From an uncultured Actinomycetes bacterium (lineage in GTDB: Bacteria; Actinomycetota; Acidimicrobiia; Acidimicrobiales; RAAP-2), in NCBI GenBank assembly GCA_903828785.1, contig CAIKNP010000027.1, forward strand, positions 80,425 through 144,424: 64,000 bases of DNA. Direction: 5' to 3'. Made by a program: the position numbers and the translations under genes. Each line of letters begins with the position of its first letter. Position 1 is the stretch's first letter. Below the pieces are notes generated by a model, which worked only from the letters and a program-made list of their open reading frames with translations, was not told the DNA's origin and did no database searches. Positions 1 through 8,047 of the stretch are shown here, in pieces.

Positions 1-45
1 GACGGAATCTGTTTGACTGGGAGTTGCGACGATAAAGGGAGTCTC

Positions 46-822
46 ATGGAACTTGTTAATACATCCGCGATAGTGACTGGTGGAGCGTCGGGCCTTGGTG
101 AGGCTACCGCTCGCCTCCTCGCCGCCGCTGGCGTGAAGGTCGTCATCGTTGACCTCGACGACGCTTCCGGTCGCGACGTGGCTGAAGCAATTAATGGCGT
201 CTACGTGCACGCCGACGTCACGCAGAGCGATCAAATAATTGGGGCGATCGCCAAAGCCACCGCCCTCGCCCCCCTCTGGTCCGTCGTCAACTGCGCCGGG
301 ATTGCCTGGGCGCAGCGCACTGTTGGTAAGGATGGGCGCTACGAGTCCGCTCACGACCTGGACGCGTACCGAAAGGTCATCGAAGTGAACTTACTGGGGA
401 CCTTCAACGTCTGCCGGCTCGCGGCCACCGCGATGAGCCACAACCTTCCCGACCCCGACGGCATGCGTGGAGCACTCTTGAATACGGCCTCAGTAGCGGC
501 GTCGGAGGGACAGATTGGTCAAGCGGCTTACGCCTCGTCCAAGGGTGGCATTGTTGGCCTCACCGTTCCCCTGGCCCGCGACCTCGCCGTGGTGGGCGTG
601 CGCGTCAACACCATTCTCCCGGGGCTGATCGATACTCCCATCTACGGCGAAGGTCCCGAGTCCGACGCCTTCAAGATACAACTCGCGGGTTCGGTTCTCT
701 TTCCGAAGCGCCTAGGTTTTACCTCGGAGTTCGCCTCCTTGGCGCTCGAGTTTCTGAAGAACAGTTACTTAAACGCCGAATGCGTACGGCTCGACGCCGG
801 CATTCGCATGCCCCCGAAATAG
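46..822 (+). CDS. SDR-family dehydrogenase, 3-hydroxyacyl-CoA dehydrogenase type-2-like
   Basis: Short-chain dehydrogenase/reductase of 258 residues. Seen: an N-terminal Rossmann motif TGGASGLG near residue 10, the NCAG-like stretch VNCAGIAWA, a catalytic YASSKGG (Tyr and Lys) after a Ser-containing strand, and a PGLIDTPIY stretch after it. The long N-terminal half and PGLIDTP resemble HSD10-type 3-hydroxyacyl-CoA dehydrogenases, which oxidise 3-hydroxyacyl-CoA with NAD; the substrate is inferred. The ATG at 46 is chosen over an upstream in-frame codon at 13 because AAAGGGA lies 6 bases before it and the family fold begins there. It converges on dnaB. A GACCGA-CA-TCGGTC inverted repeat at 928-941 between them is at most a weak terminator. 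Confidence 0.85.
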   Translation: MELVNTSAIVTGGASGLGEATARLLAAAGVKVVIVDLDDASGRDVAEAINGVYVHADVTQSDQIIGAIAKATALAPLWSVVNCAGIAWAQRTVGKDGRYESAHDLDAYRKVIEVNLLGTFNVCRLAATAMSHNLPDPDGMRGALLNTASVAASEGQIGQAAYASSKGGIVGLTVPLARDLAVVGVRVNTILPGLIDTPIYGEGPESDAFKIQLAGSVLFPKRLGFTSEFASLALEFLKNSYLNAECVRLDAGIRMPPK

Positions 823-997
823 GGAGCAGTTAGATGTATGGGAGCCCGTCGGAGCGACGAAATCTGGGTGAGTGATGAGGCCTGATTGCGTCTGTCGACC
901 CACCTTGAGCAGGCCTTGATCGGAGAGGACCGACATCGGTCAGATCACGAGGCACCCAAATGGCTGACTATTGATCACGTCCAATGACTCCCTACAA

Positions 998-2368
998 CTA
1001 GAAGTTCGAGCTGTCGAGCACGTTGTCGAAGCGCGCGAATTCATCGCGGAAGGTGAGGAAGGCCTTGTCTGTGGGACCGTTTCGGTTCTTAGCAACGATG
1101 ACCTCAACCTCCGACTTCTTGTCGTTCGCCACTTCGCCGTATTTTTCGGCCCGGTAGAGGAACAAAATAACGTCAGCGTCTTGCTCCAGGGATCCCGATT
1201 CGCGCAGGTCGCTCATCATCGGCCGCTTTTCTTGTCGGGTTTCGAGCGCGCGAGACAACTGCGAGAGTGCAATCACCGGACAACCGAGTTCACGGGCCAG
1301 GATCTTGAGGGCGCGGCTCATTTCAGACACTTCCACCTGACGGTTCTCCGCGCGCGAACGACCAGTCATGAGTTGGAGGTAGTCAATAATCACCACACCG
1401 AGGTCACCGTGTGTGGACTTGATACGGCGAGCCCGGGCGCGAATGTCCATGACGGTCAAGGTGGGGTTGTCGTCAATGTAAATCTTGGCCGACGCGAGGT
1501 AGCCAAAGGCTTCCTGGGCGCGATTCCAGTCGGCGTCGCTCAAGTCACCGGTGCGCAACTTGCTCGAGTCAATACGGGCCGTTGAGGCGAGAACGCGTTC
1601 GGTGAGCTCTTGTTTGCTCATTTCCAAGGAGAAGAACAGGGCCGGGCGCTTAACCACCGCCCCGACGTGGGTCAAGATGCCGAGCGCGAAAGAGGTCTTA
1701 CCCATCGACGGGCGAGCACCGACAATCGTGAGTGCGTGGGGCTGGAGTCCCTGCAAGATCAGGTCCAATCCGCGATACCCCGTCTCGAGACCGTTGAAGA
1801 CGCCGCGGGTCTCACCACGAGCCTCGAGAATATTGGCCTCCTCGAGCAGGAGGGCGTGCAGTGGTGCGACGGTGTCGGCCTTGGAGGCATCACCGATCTC
1901 GTTGATCTTTCGTTCCGCATCGTCAATCAATGCGACGACGTCGTCAGTTGGCTTATACGAGTCGTCCACGATTTCGGTCGCGACGGCGATAAGTCGCCGC
2001 TGCTGGGACTTCTCTCGAACAATCACGGCATAACGCTCGGCGTTGTTCACCGAAGGAGTGTTGGCCGACAGGGCCATGAGCAGACCCATGTCGAGGGCCA
2101 CCACGCCCTGTTCTTGCAATTTGGCCTGCACGGTGACGAGGTCAACCGGTTCGGCACTATTGACGAGGTCCAAGATGGCGGTGTAAATCTGCGCGTGCAG
2201 TGGTCGGTAGAAGTCGCTGGGTGACACCGTACTGCTCACCTGCGCCACGACATCCGACGACAGCAGCATCGCACCAATGAGACCCTCCTCGGCCTCGAGA
2301 GCGTGTGGCGGGACGCGCGGCGTGGTCGTCGGGGCGGAGCGAGCGTATTCAGATTCGAGCTGTGTCAT
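998..2368 (-). CDS. dnaB: replicative DNA helicase DnaB
   Basis: Hexameric 5'-3' helicase that unwinds DNA at the fork and recruits primase. The protein has 456 residues, the usual length, with no intein. Seen: an N-terminal primase-interacting domain (residues about 20-120), the linker, and a RecA-like C-terminal domain with Walker A GARPSMGKT (about 217-225), Walker B VVIIDYLQLM and the downstream QLSRALE and RPMMSDLRESG motifs. It is the last gene of the minus-strand rpsF-ssb-rpsR-rplI-dnaB group but is separated from rplI by a strong terminator and its own 140-base leader. A perfect inverted repeat lies just upstream of the ribosome binding site GAGGTC. Confidence 0.97.
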   Translation of the reverse strand: MTQLESEYARSAPTTTPRVPPHALEAEEGLIGAMLLSSDVVAQVSSTVSPSDFYRPLHAQIYTAILDLVNSAEPVDLVTVQAKLQEQGVVALDMGLLMALSANTPSVNNAERYAVIVREKSQQRRLIAVATEIVDDSYKPTDDVVALIDDAERKINEIGDASKADTVAPLHALLLEEANILEARGETRGVFNGLETGYRGLDLILQGLQPHALTIVGARPSMGKTSFALGILTHVGAVVKRPALFFSLEMSKQELTERVLASTARIDSSKLRTGDLSDADWNRAQEAFGYLASAKIYIDDNPTLTVMDIRARARRIKSTHGDLGVVIIDYLQLMTGRSRAENRQVEVSEMSRALKILARELGCPVIALSQLSRALETRQEKRPMMSDLRESGSLEQDADVILFLYRAEKYGEVANDKKSEVEVIVAKNRNGPTDKAFLTFRDEFARFDNVLDSSNF

Positions 2369-2380
2369 AAGACCTCAACG

Positions 2381-2403
2381 GTTGCACAAATCACTTGTGC
2401 AAC
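2381..2403 (-). promoter_or_regulatory. perfect 9-bp inverted repeat in the dnaB leader
   Basis: GTTGCACAA, five bases, TTGTGCAAC. It ends 12 bases upstream of the dnaB start codon and next to the GAGGTC ribosome binding site. It could be a protein operator or an RNA hairpin controlling access to the site. A second shorter repeat, TCACAG-AGGG-CTGTGA, lies at 2446-2461. The function is inferred; only the symmetry is seen. Confidence 0.5.
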
Positions 2404-2430
2404 ACAAGAACAACAACGTGGGGAAATCCC

Positions 2431-2439
2431 TGTGCATAA
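2431..2439 (-). promoter_or_regulatory. DnaA-box-like nonamer upstream of dnaB
   Basis: On the minus strand this reads TTATGCACA, a match to the general bacterial DnaA box TTATNCACA. It lies 63 bases upstream of the dnaB start codon, between the rplI terminator and the inverted repeat. A single box can occur by chance, so a role in DnaA control of dnaB is only a possibility. Confidence 0.3.
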
Positions 2440-2464
2440 ACACCCTCACAGAGGGCTGTGACAC

Positions 2465-2496
2465 AAAAAGGCCGGGGCGTTCGCCCCGGCCTTTTT
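2465..2496. terminator. intrinsic terminator between rplI and dnaB
   Basis: Fourteen-base-pair stem (2465-2478 with 2483-2496), GC-rich core GGCCGGGGC, GTTC loop, and A5/T5 tracts at the two ends, so it can act in either direction. It follows rplI by 14 bases on the minus strand and probably ends most rpsF-operon transcription before dnaB. Confidence 0.9.
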
Positions 2497-2510
2497 GAGA
2501 GTACGGCGAA

Positions 2511-2957
2511 CTACTTCGCGACGACCTCGACATTGAAGGTGGCGGTAACACCGGGGAAGAGCGTGGCCGAAACCGTCGCCGATCCAACTTCCTTGAGGTG
2601 CTCGTCCATCACAATGGCGTGGCGGTCAAGGGAGATCGACGTCGCCGTGCGCAGGGCATTGACGATGTCAGACTCGGTGACCGAACCAAAGAGACGACCG
2701 TTGGCGCCGGCGCGAGCAGCGACGACCACGGTGGCTTGTTCAATGGTGGCCTTCTGCAGTTCCGCGGCGGAACGAGTAGCGGCGTCCTTGAGGTCGCGCG
2801 ACTTCCGCATCGACGCAGCCTGGCTCTCCATGGCGGTGTTGGCTTCGAGGGCCGCACCCTTGGGGAGCAGGAAGTTACGAGCAAATCCCTTACGGACTTC
2901 AACGATGTCGCCGCGACGGCCGACTCCCTTGACGTCACTGCGCAATAGAACCTTCAT
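2511..2957 (-). CDS. rplI: 50S ribosomal protein L9
   Basis: Large-subunit protein bL9 of 148 residues, normal length. Seen: the N-terminal 23S-rRNA-binding module, starting [19 protein letters not shown] and continuing through [13 protein letters not shown], a long central helix (about 40-75), and a C-terminal domain with [12 protein letters not shown]. Its start overlaps the end of rpsR by 4 bases, so translation is probably coupled. The gene order rpsF-ssb-rpsR-rplI is conserved in Actinomycetota. Confidence 0.97.
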   Translation of the reverse strand: MKVLLRSDVKGVGRRGDIVEVRKGFARNFLLPKGAALEANTAMESQAASMRKSRDLKDAATRSAAELQKATIEQATVVVAARAGANGRLFGSVTESDIVNALRTATSISLDRHAIVMDEHLKEVGSATVSATLFPGVTATFNVEVVAK

Positions 2958-3382
2958 TCGGCCACCTCTTCAACCATTTCCTCAAACATTTCAACGGCAA
3001 TCACGTCGTCCATCACTTCGTCGGACTCAGCTGCGGCAGCCTGATCACGGTCGGGACGTGGTCCACGACCACGGTCATCGCGACCGCGTCCACCAGTGCG
3101 ACGTTCGGTGACGGTGCGCTGGGTGTAGGGCAAGAGGGCCAGTTCGCGAGCAGTCTTGATTGAGTCCGTGACGTCACGCTGGTGCTGCTGGCAGTTGCCA
3201 GACACCTTGCGCCCACGAATCTTGCCGCGGTCCGAGATGTACTTACGGAGCTGGGCCAAGTCCTTGTAGTCAACGGTGCCGACGCCGTGCGCACAGAAGG
3301 AGCAGGGCTTCACCTTGGCACCGCGACGGGTATCAATCTTCGGTGCCCGCTTGGGCAGGGTGGGCATATTCTTACGGGGCAT
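2954..3382 (-). CDS. rpsR: 30S ribosomal protein S18 with long C-terminal tail
   Basis: Small-subunit protein bS18, which pairs with S6 on the platform of the 30S subunit. The conserved core is residues about 20-90: KPCSFC with a later GNCQQH (Cys/His set of the zinc-binding form), the [10 protein letters not shown] helix and the terminal ALLPYTQR. The protein then continues for about 50 residues, first Arg/Gly-rich ([14 protein letters not shown]) and then strongly acidic ([12 protein letters not shown]). Family members usually end just after the LLPYT motif at 75-90 residues, so 142 is unusual. The start overlaps the ssb stop by one base (TAATG). Confidence 0.93.
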   Translation of the reverse strand: MPRKNMPTLPKRAPKIDTRRGAKVKPCSFCAHGVGTVDYKDLAQLRKYISDRGKIRGRKVSGNCQQHQRDVTDSIKTARELALLPYTQRTVTERRTGGRGRDDRGRGPRPDRDQAAAAESDEVMDDVIAVEMFEEMVEEVAE

Positions 3383-3825
3383 TAGAAGGGCTCCTCATCA
3401 AAAGCGTGGTTGGTTGGTTGTGGTGCACTGGAGGAAGAACCGCCGTAGGGGGCTCCACCTTCGCTGCGAGGGTTACGGCTGATAGCGGCGGTGGCCCACC
3501 GCAGTGAAGGTGCGATGTCGTCGGCGACAATCTCGAAGGCGTAACGCTTTTCACCTTCGGGAGTTTCCCAGGAACGCTGTTCCATGCGTCCAGTGACCAC
3601 AACGCGGGTCCCCTTTTGCACGGAGTTAGCAACGTTCTCGGCCAAGGTACCGTAGGCCTGAACATCAAAGTACGACGTCTGCTCCTGGGCTTCATTGGTC
3701 TGCCGGTTCGTCCACTTTCGGCTCACGGCGACCGCGAGTCTCAAGGCGGCCTGGCCACTATTTAGAAATTTCAATTCGGGGTCGCGGGTAACGTTACCCA
3801 CGACGGTGATGGTGTTGTCAGCCAT
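3382..3825 (-). CDS. ssb: single-stranded DNA-binding protein
   Basis: SSB of 147 residues that coats single-stranded DNA in replication, repair and recombination. Seen: an OB-fold (residues 1-110) with [17 protein letters not shown] and the [16 protein letters not shown] strand, a short disordered linker containing [11 protein letters not shown], and an acidic aromatic tip DEEPF, the docking site for partner proteins. The start has a good ribosome binding site AAAGGAGAAG. It lies between rpsF (29-base gap) and rpsR (one-base overlap), the conserved arrangement. The linker is short compared with mycobacterial SSB. Confidence 0.97.
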   Translation of the reverse strand: MADNTITVVGNVTRDPELKFLNSGQAALRLAVAVSRKWTNRQTNEAQEQTSYFDVQAYGTLAENVANSVQKGTRVVVTGRMEQRSWETPEGEKRYAFEIVADDIAPSLRWATAAISRNPRSEGGAPYGGSSSSAPQPTNHAFDEEPF

Positions 3826-3854
3826 CTCTTCTCCTTTGTTCTGGGCGTCCGAAC

Positions 3855-4175
3855 CTAGGCCTGCGCCGTGACACGGCGAGCCTTGGCCCGTTCATTGCGC
3901 CGAAGAATCTTGAAGCGCATGACCTCATCGGTCAGGGTGAGAATGCGGTCCAGTTCAGCGACAGTGTCGGCCTGGCCCTCAAACTCCACGAGGACGTAGT
4001 AGCCCTCTTTGCGCTTGTTGATTTCGTACGCCAAGGGACGCTTGCCCCAACGGTCGATGGATCCTGGGGTGCCACCATTATTTCGAATGGTGTCGAGCGC
4101 TCGATCGAGTGCTACTTGGATGGTCTGTGCGTCGATAGTGCTATCGAACACCACCATGGTTTCGTAAGGCCTCAT
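3855..4175 (-). CDS. rpsF: 30S ribosomal protein S6
   Basis: bS6, partner of S18 on the 30S platform, 106 residues. Seen: the MRPYETMVVFDS start strand, the middle WGKRPLAYEINKRKEGYYVLVEF strands and the LTDEVMRFKILRR end. The open frame extends to a GTG at 4181, but the ATG at 4175 gives the family N-terminus MRPYE and stands at the right distance from AGGAAAG. First gene of the operon; its leader holds three hairpins that may form an S6:S18-binding autoregulatory element. Confidence 0.96.
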   Translation of the reverse strand: MRPYETMVVFDSTIDAQTIQVALDRALDTIRNNGGTPGSIDRWGKRPLAYEINKRKEGYYVLVEFEGQADTVAELDRILTLTDEVMRFKILRRNERAKARRVTAQA

Positions 4176-4198
4176 GGCCACTTTCCTTTCCCTCTGGT

Positions 4199-4274
4199 CC
4201 GACGAATCGGGCTCTGCGGAAAACAGAGCAGGGTGACTGGGTACTTCCCCGCACTTGCGGGACTCTCTACTTTA
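4199..4274 (-). promoter_or_regulatory. rpsF operon promoter and structured leader (candidate S6:S18 leader)
   Basis: On the minus strand a TAAAGT hexamer (4274-4269) could be the -10 element. Downstream are three consecutive hairpins: CCCGC/GCGGG (4261-4248), GCTCTG/CAGAGC with loop TTTTCCG (4229-4211), and CCGA/TCGG with a TTCG loop (4210-4199), before the ribosome binding site. S6:S18 is known to bind its own rpsF mRNA leaders through a stem-loop exposing CCG in many bacteria. The CCG in the second loop fits this, but the match is by eye. Confidence 0.4.
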
Positions 4275-4317
4275 GTGCACGACGAGCCACACCGCTAATG
4301 GAGCAGTCGCGAAGCCC

Positions 4318-4734
4318 CTACTTCTCCACCGAGCGACGCTGCCGACCCGGTACTCGGCCCCCCGCGGTCCACTTTCGAGCCAAGTGGTGGAACTTACACG
4401 AGGTGCACACTTCGACGGCGTAGCACTGGACGGGCTCAAGACGACGCTCAAGTTTGAGGAGTTCAGCGCGACTCAATGGGCAAGTCCCACCCGCTGGGAG
4501 CCGCGCCCCGAAAACGTAGGTAACTTCCACGAGCTCGCCGTCTTCGCACAGCGGACACGTTTCACCGGTGTCACGACCTATGTTTTTGGCCGCCCGCAGT
4601 AGCTCGGGGTGGGCGTCGCAGACATCTTCGGCCCGAATGAGACCAGCCTCGATCTTTGCGAGTAGGGCGTGGCGAACCAGCCCAAACTCAACAACAGCCC
4701 CGTCGGCTGTGGTGTTGCGAAGATCTTTTTTCAT
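4318..4734 (-). CDS. DUF5318 family zinc-ribbon-like protein
   Basis: Protein of 138 residues with the actinobacterial DUF5318 pattern: LRNTTADGAVVEFGLVRHAL, AEDVCDAHPELLRAAKNIG, a CPLCEDG pair and a VEVCTSCKFHHL pair, which together could make a zinc ribbon. The function is unknown. In Mycobacterium a homologue (Rv0049, from memory) lies between ino1/padR and the rpsF operon, as here. The start codon is preceded by TAGAGT and eight bases with no clear ribosome binding site, suggesting a leaderless transcript. Confidence 0.8.
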   Translation of the reverse strand: MKKDLRNTTADGAVVEFGLVRHALLAKIEAGLIRAEDVCDAHPELLRAAKNIGRDTGETCPLCEDGELVEVTYVFGARLPAGGTCPLSRAELLKLERRLEPVQCYAVEVCTSCKFHHLARKWTAGGRVPGRQRRSVEK

Positions 4735-4820
4735 TGCTTAGGACTCTACCGCCCTCGCCACTACTCGATTGATGGAAGCTATATTGCATTTCGATGTATC
4801 GAAACGATAGTATTAAACAT

Positions 4821-5444
4821 ATGTTGGATTTAGCCATTCTCGGATTGCTCATGGACCGCGATCATCACGGTTACGAAATTCGCACCCAGGTACGTGACCG
4901 TCTTGGTGTGACCTCCAACCTTTCCTTTGGCTCTATCTACCCCGCCCTCGCCCGGCTCGAGCGCCAGGGTCTGGTTGAAGCAGTAAGCGTCACGGACGCA
5001 GCGCCGATGATGATTTCCACCGGCTCGCTGAGTGGCGAGCGCGCTTCGCTACGCGCGCTTCGCGCCACCCAGGTTCTTGGACGACGTGGGCGCAAGGTCT
5101 ACCGCATTAGTGACGAGGGTCGTCGCGTCTTCGTTGAGCTGCTCGCCGATCCAGCGACTGTTGACGACAGTCGCAATTTTTCCCTGCGGGTGGCCCTGGC
5201 CAAATACCTCACGCCTACCCTTCGAGTGACCCTGCTCGAACGCCGTCGCACAGATCTTGTGGAGCGCCTCGCCGAATTGCTGGCCGGCGCTCGCAATGAG
5301 CAACTTGACACCTACGCGCGCAGCGTCATGACGCACGCCGCCAAGGGCGTCGAGTTGGACATCGAGTGGATTGACACCCTGTTAACCACCGAACGAAACA
5401 ATCAACAGACCTTCACCGAACAGGTGAAGACAGGAAAGGAGTAG
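4821..5444 (+). CDS. PadR-family transcriptional regulator linked to ino1
   Basis: Winged-helix repressor of 207 residues. The N-terminal domain is [19 protein letters not shown] and [19 protein letters not shown] (recognition helix). A hydrophilic insertion of about 30 residues ([11 protein letters not shown] to RRGRK) separates the wing strands before [16 protein letters not shown], and a helical C-terminal dimerisation domain follows. The ATG at 4821 is preferred over 4794 because the fold begins there, and TAGTAT stands seven bases before it as a leaderless-type -10. It ends three bases before ino1. Rv0047c is similarly next to ino1 in Mycobacterium (from memory), so control of inositol synthesis is a fair inference. 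Confidence 0.85.
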   Translation: MLDLAILGLLMDRDHHGYEIRTQVRDRLGVTSNLSFGSIYPALARLERQGLVEAVSVTDAAPMMISTGSLSGERASLRALRATQVLGRRGRKVYRISDEGRRVFVELLADPATVDDSRNFSLRVALAKYLTPTLRVTLLERRRTDLVERLAELLAGARNEQLDTYARSVMTHAAKGVELDIEWIDTLLTTERNNQQTFTEQVKTGKE

Positions 5445-5446
5445 TC

Positions 5447-6538
5447 ATGGAAAAGATTCGTGTGGCTATTGCTGGTGTGGGTAACTGCGCGAGCTCACTC
5501 ATTCAAGGCGTGACGTACTACCGCGACGCCCAAGACGGCGAAAATGTTCCCGGATTGATGCACGTGAGCCTGGGTGGCTACCACGTGTCGGACCTGGAAT
5601 TCGTAGCCGCTTTCGACGTGGACGCTTCGAAGGTTGGCGTCGATCTAAGCAAGGCAATTGAGGGTGGCATGAACAACACCATCAAGTTTGCTGACGTGGC
5701 TGAAATCGGTGTCACGGTGCAACGTGGACCAAGTATGGACGGCCTGAACAAGTACTACTTGGCCGCCATTGATGAGTCGCCCGTCGAGCCCGTTGACGTC
5801 GCCCAGGCCCTGCGCGACGCACGAGCCGAAGTGCTCGTGTCTTACCTACCCGTCGGTTCCGAAGACGCCCAGCGTTACTACGCCCAGGCCGCGCTGGACG
5901 CGGGTTGTGCCTTTGTCAACGCCATTCCCGTCTTCATCGCTTCGGACCCCGTATGGGCCAAGAAGTTTGCTGACGCCGGCGTACCCATCATTGGAGACGA
6001 CATCAAGAGTCAGGTTGGTGCGACGATTGTGCACCGCGTACTCGCGCGTCTCTTTGAGGACCGTGGGCTGGCCCTGGACCACACCTACCAGCTCAACGTT
6101 GGTGGCAACATGGACTTTAAGAACATGCTCGACCGCGAACGTCTCGAGTCGAAGAAGGTTTCCAAGACCCAGGCCGTTACCTCGCAACTAGAGAATTACA
6201 CCCTGCACGCCGACGATGTCCACATCGGACCGAGCGACCACGTGCCGTGGTTGAAGGACCGCAAGTGGGCCTACATCCGCATGGAGGGTCGCAACTTCGG
6301 TGACGTCCCACTGAACGTGGAACTCAAGCTCGAAGTCTGGGACTCCCCGAACTCCGCGGGTGTCATCATCGACGCCGTGCGTTGCGCCAAGGTGGCCCTG
6401 GACCGTGGCATCGGTGGACCAATCCTCGGACCCAGCGCCTACTTCATGAAGTCGCCGCCCGTGCAGTTCCACGACGACGTCGCTCAACACATGGTGGACA
6501 GCTTCGCCGCAGGTGGGGAAAACCCCGTCTGGCCGTAA
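5447..6538 (+). CDS. ino1: inositol-3-phosphate synthase
   Basis: Converts glucose 6-phosphate to 1D-myo-inositol 3-phosphate with NAD as an internal redox cofactor; this supplies phosphatidylinositol and mycothiol in Actinomycetota. The protein has 363 residues, close to the mycobacterial enzyme. Seen: the Rossmann motif [13 protein letters not shown] at the start, [45 protein letters not shown], and a [19 protein letters not shown] core. GAAAGGAG-type ribosome binding site. Transcribed together with the PadR gene (three-base gap) and ended by a strong hairpin. Confidence 0.95.
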   Translation: MEKIRVAIAGVGNCASSLIQGVTYYRDAQDGENVPGLMHVSLGGYHVSDLEFVAAFDVDASKVGVDLSKAIEGGMNNTIKFADVAEIGVTVQRGPSMDGLNKYYLAAIDESPVEPVDVAQALRDARAEVLVSYLPVGSEDAQRYYAQAALDAGCAFVNAIPVFIASDPVWAKKFADAGVPIIGDDIKSQVGATIVHRVLARLFEDRGLALDHTYQLNVGGNMDFKNMLDRERLESKKVSKTQAVTSQLENYTLHADDVHIGPSDHVPWLKDRKWAYIRMEGRNFGDVPLNVELKLEVWDSPNSAGVIIDAVRCAKVALDRGIGGPILGPSAYFMKSPPVQFHDDVAQHMVDSFAAGGENPVWP

Positions 6539-6553
6539 GCGGCCCACTGAACG

Positions 6554-6588
6554 TACCGAACCCCCCGCTTTTGGCGGGGGGTTCGGTA
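6554..6588. terminator. bidirectional hairpin between ino1 and the HxlR gene
   Basis: A 15-bp stem (6554-6568 with 6574-6588), with the core ACCGAACCCCCCGC facing its complement around a TTTTG loop. Only a short run of T follows on either side. It lies between two convergent genes and probably serves both. Confidence 0.8.
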
Positions 6589-6608
6589 TTTCTGGCGCGA
6601 TGTCGCTC

Positions 6609-6971
6609 CTACAAAGTGACGATGGTCGGGTGCAGCGCTTTGAGGTTCGTTTGTGACCATCGACCGAGCGCCTCGAGAACTGGGCGCAGGGCCTCACCCG
6701 AGGGCGTTAGGCGGTACGCGTTATTGCGCGCCGATCGCTTCGGCTCACTGCGCTCAATAATTCCTAGTGTCGAGAGCTGTTTGAGTCGTGACGCCAAAAT
6801 GTTCGTGGCAATGTGCTCGGGTGATTCACCAAATTCCGAGAAGGTGCGAGTGCCGTGGACGAGCAGGTCGCGAACAATGAGCAGCGACCACCGGTCCCCC
6901 AGCACATCCAGGCCCGAACTAATTGGGCACACCGATCGCCAAAGCATCTCGTTACCGTCAGTGTCATTCAT
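6609..6971 (-). CDS. HxlR-family transcriptional regulator
   Basis: Winged-helix regulator of 120 residues. Seen: CPISSGLDVLGDRWSLLIVRDLL, the TFSEFGESPEHIATNILASRLKQL helix-turn-helix, and an AYRLTPSGEALRPVLEALGRW wing and dimer helix. The longer open frame upstream is not family-like; the ATG at 6971 starts the domain and lies seven bases after the SDR stop, so the two genes form an operon. HxlR proteins often sense electrophiles or redox state. The likely target is the inverted repeat at 8022-8042 upstream of the pair. Confidence 0.87.
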   Translation of the reverse strand: MNDTDGNEMLWRSVCPISSGLDVLGDRWSLLIVRDLLVHGTRTFSEFGESPEHIATNILASRLKQLSTLGIIERSEPKRSARNNAYRLTPSGEALRPVLEALGRWSQTNLKALHPTIVTL

Positions 6972-6978
6972 CAGTCGT

Positions 6979-7965
6979 CTACCGGGTGAGCGCAGCGGCC
7001 ATGTCAATGAGGGTGTTCTCAATAGGCGTGGGGGACCATCCCAATACCTCCGTGGTGCGGTGGGTGTCAAAGCCAATGCGCACCCCGAGTTGTGGCACCA
7101 CGGCGCGAGCTTGCGCGTCAAAGAGGGCCATCAGCTTGATCGCCACGTTGGGCGCTTTGCGAGTAGGCACCTTGCCGTAGCCCGCAGCACGCAGAATCTG
7201 CGCGGCCTGGGCCAGAGGAATGGGACTGGCGCTGGCGGCAATAAAGCGCTGCCCCGGGGCACCCGGAGCGCTGAGGGCCGCTACTTCAAGTCGGGCCACG
7301 TCGCGCACGTCCACCATGCCCATCGCCACATCGGGAATCATGGGCATTTTGCCCGCGACGAGTTCACCAATCATGGTGACGCTCACACCCTCACCGGGTG
7401 CCCCCAGTGAGGGACCAACGATGAAACCAGGGTTAACGACGACGAGTTCCATTGGACCGTCACCGACGACCTCCCAGGCGGCGCGTTCGGCCAGCGTCTT
7501 ACTCTTGGCGTACGCTCCAATCTTGGCCTCAGTGTCCGACCACGCGTCGGGTCCGTACGTACCACTCGACTTTCCGGCGACCATCGATACGATCGACGAG
7601 GTTACGACGACGCGCTTCACCCCGGCGTGCTGGGCCGCTTGAAGAACCCGGCGGGTTCCCTCGACCGCGGGAGCAATGAGATCGTTTTCGTCCTTCGGCT
7701 CACCTAAAACGAAGGGTGAGGCGACGTGTAGAACGTAGGTGCACCCCTTCATGGCTTCCTCCCAGCCCGTATCCGACAGGAGGTCCGCCTCGACGAAGGT
7801 GAGCTTTTCAACCGATACCGCGGCCGCAATAGCCGACTTCGTGGCGTCAATTTTCGCGAGCGAGCGAACGGTGCCCACCACCTCAAAACCTTGGCGGAGC
7901 AGTTCGGCCCCCACGTGTTGACCGAGGTAGCCACTAATGCCGGTAACGAGAACGCGTTGCGTCAT
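6979..7965 (-). CDS. NAD(P)-dependent dihydroflavonol-reductase-like SDR
   Basis: Extended SDR of 328 residues. Seen: an N-terminal VLVTGISGYLGQHV cofactor loop, the CTYVLHVASPF strand, the catalytic YAKSKTLAE (Tyr-x-x-x-Lys), and NPGFIVGPSLG after it. This pattern fits the dihydroflavonol 4-reductase/cinnamoyl-CoA reductase-like group, which reduces ketones or aldehydes; the substrate is unknown. Co-transcribed with the HxlR gene, so it is probably induced by a compound that regulator senses. A TATACT hexamer (8023-8018) may be its -10 element. Confidence 0.85.
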   Translation of the reverse strand: MTQRVLVTGISGYLGQHVGAELLRQGFEVVGTVRSLAKIDATKSAIAAAVSVEKLTFVEADLLSDTGWEEAMKGCTYVLHVASPFVLGEPKDENDLIAPAVEGTRRVLQAAQHAGVKRVVVTSSIVSMVAGKSSGTYGPDAWSDTEAKIGAYAKSKTLAERAAWEVVGDGPMELVVVNPGFIVGPSLGAPGEGVSVTMIGELVAGKMPMIPDVAMGMVDVRDVARLEVAALSAPGAPGQRFIAASASPIPLAQAAQILRAAGYGKVPTRKAPNVAIKLMALFDAQARAVVPQLGVRIGFDTHRTTEVLGWSPTPIENTLIDMAAALTR

Positions 7966-8021
7966 GGAATTTCTCTCTTCTGCCAGGCGAGCAAACTACC
8001 CGCGGGCGTCAATCACTAGTA

Positions 8022-8042
8022 TAACTTGCAATATACAAGTTA
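8022..8042 (-). promoter_or_regulatory. candidate HxlR operator
   Basis: TAACTTG, seven bases, CAAGTTA: a perfect 7-bp inverted repeat spanning 21 bases, overlapping a TATACT -10-like hexamer for the SDR-HxlR operon. HxlR regulators commonly bind such AT-rich repeats upstream of their own operon. It also lies only five bases after the pcnA stop codon. Confidence 0.6.
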
Positions 8043-8047
8043 GTACT

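Noticed and set aside
971..1585. 204-residue frame antisense to dnaB
   Set aside because: Fully antisense to the recognised dnaB; no family features. A high-GC shadow frame.
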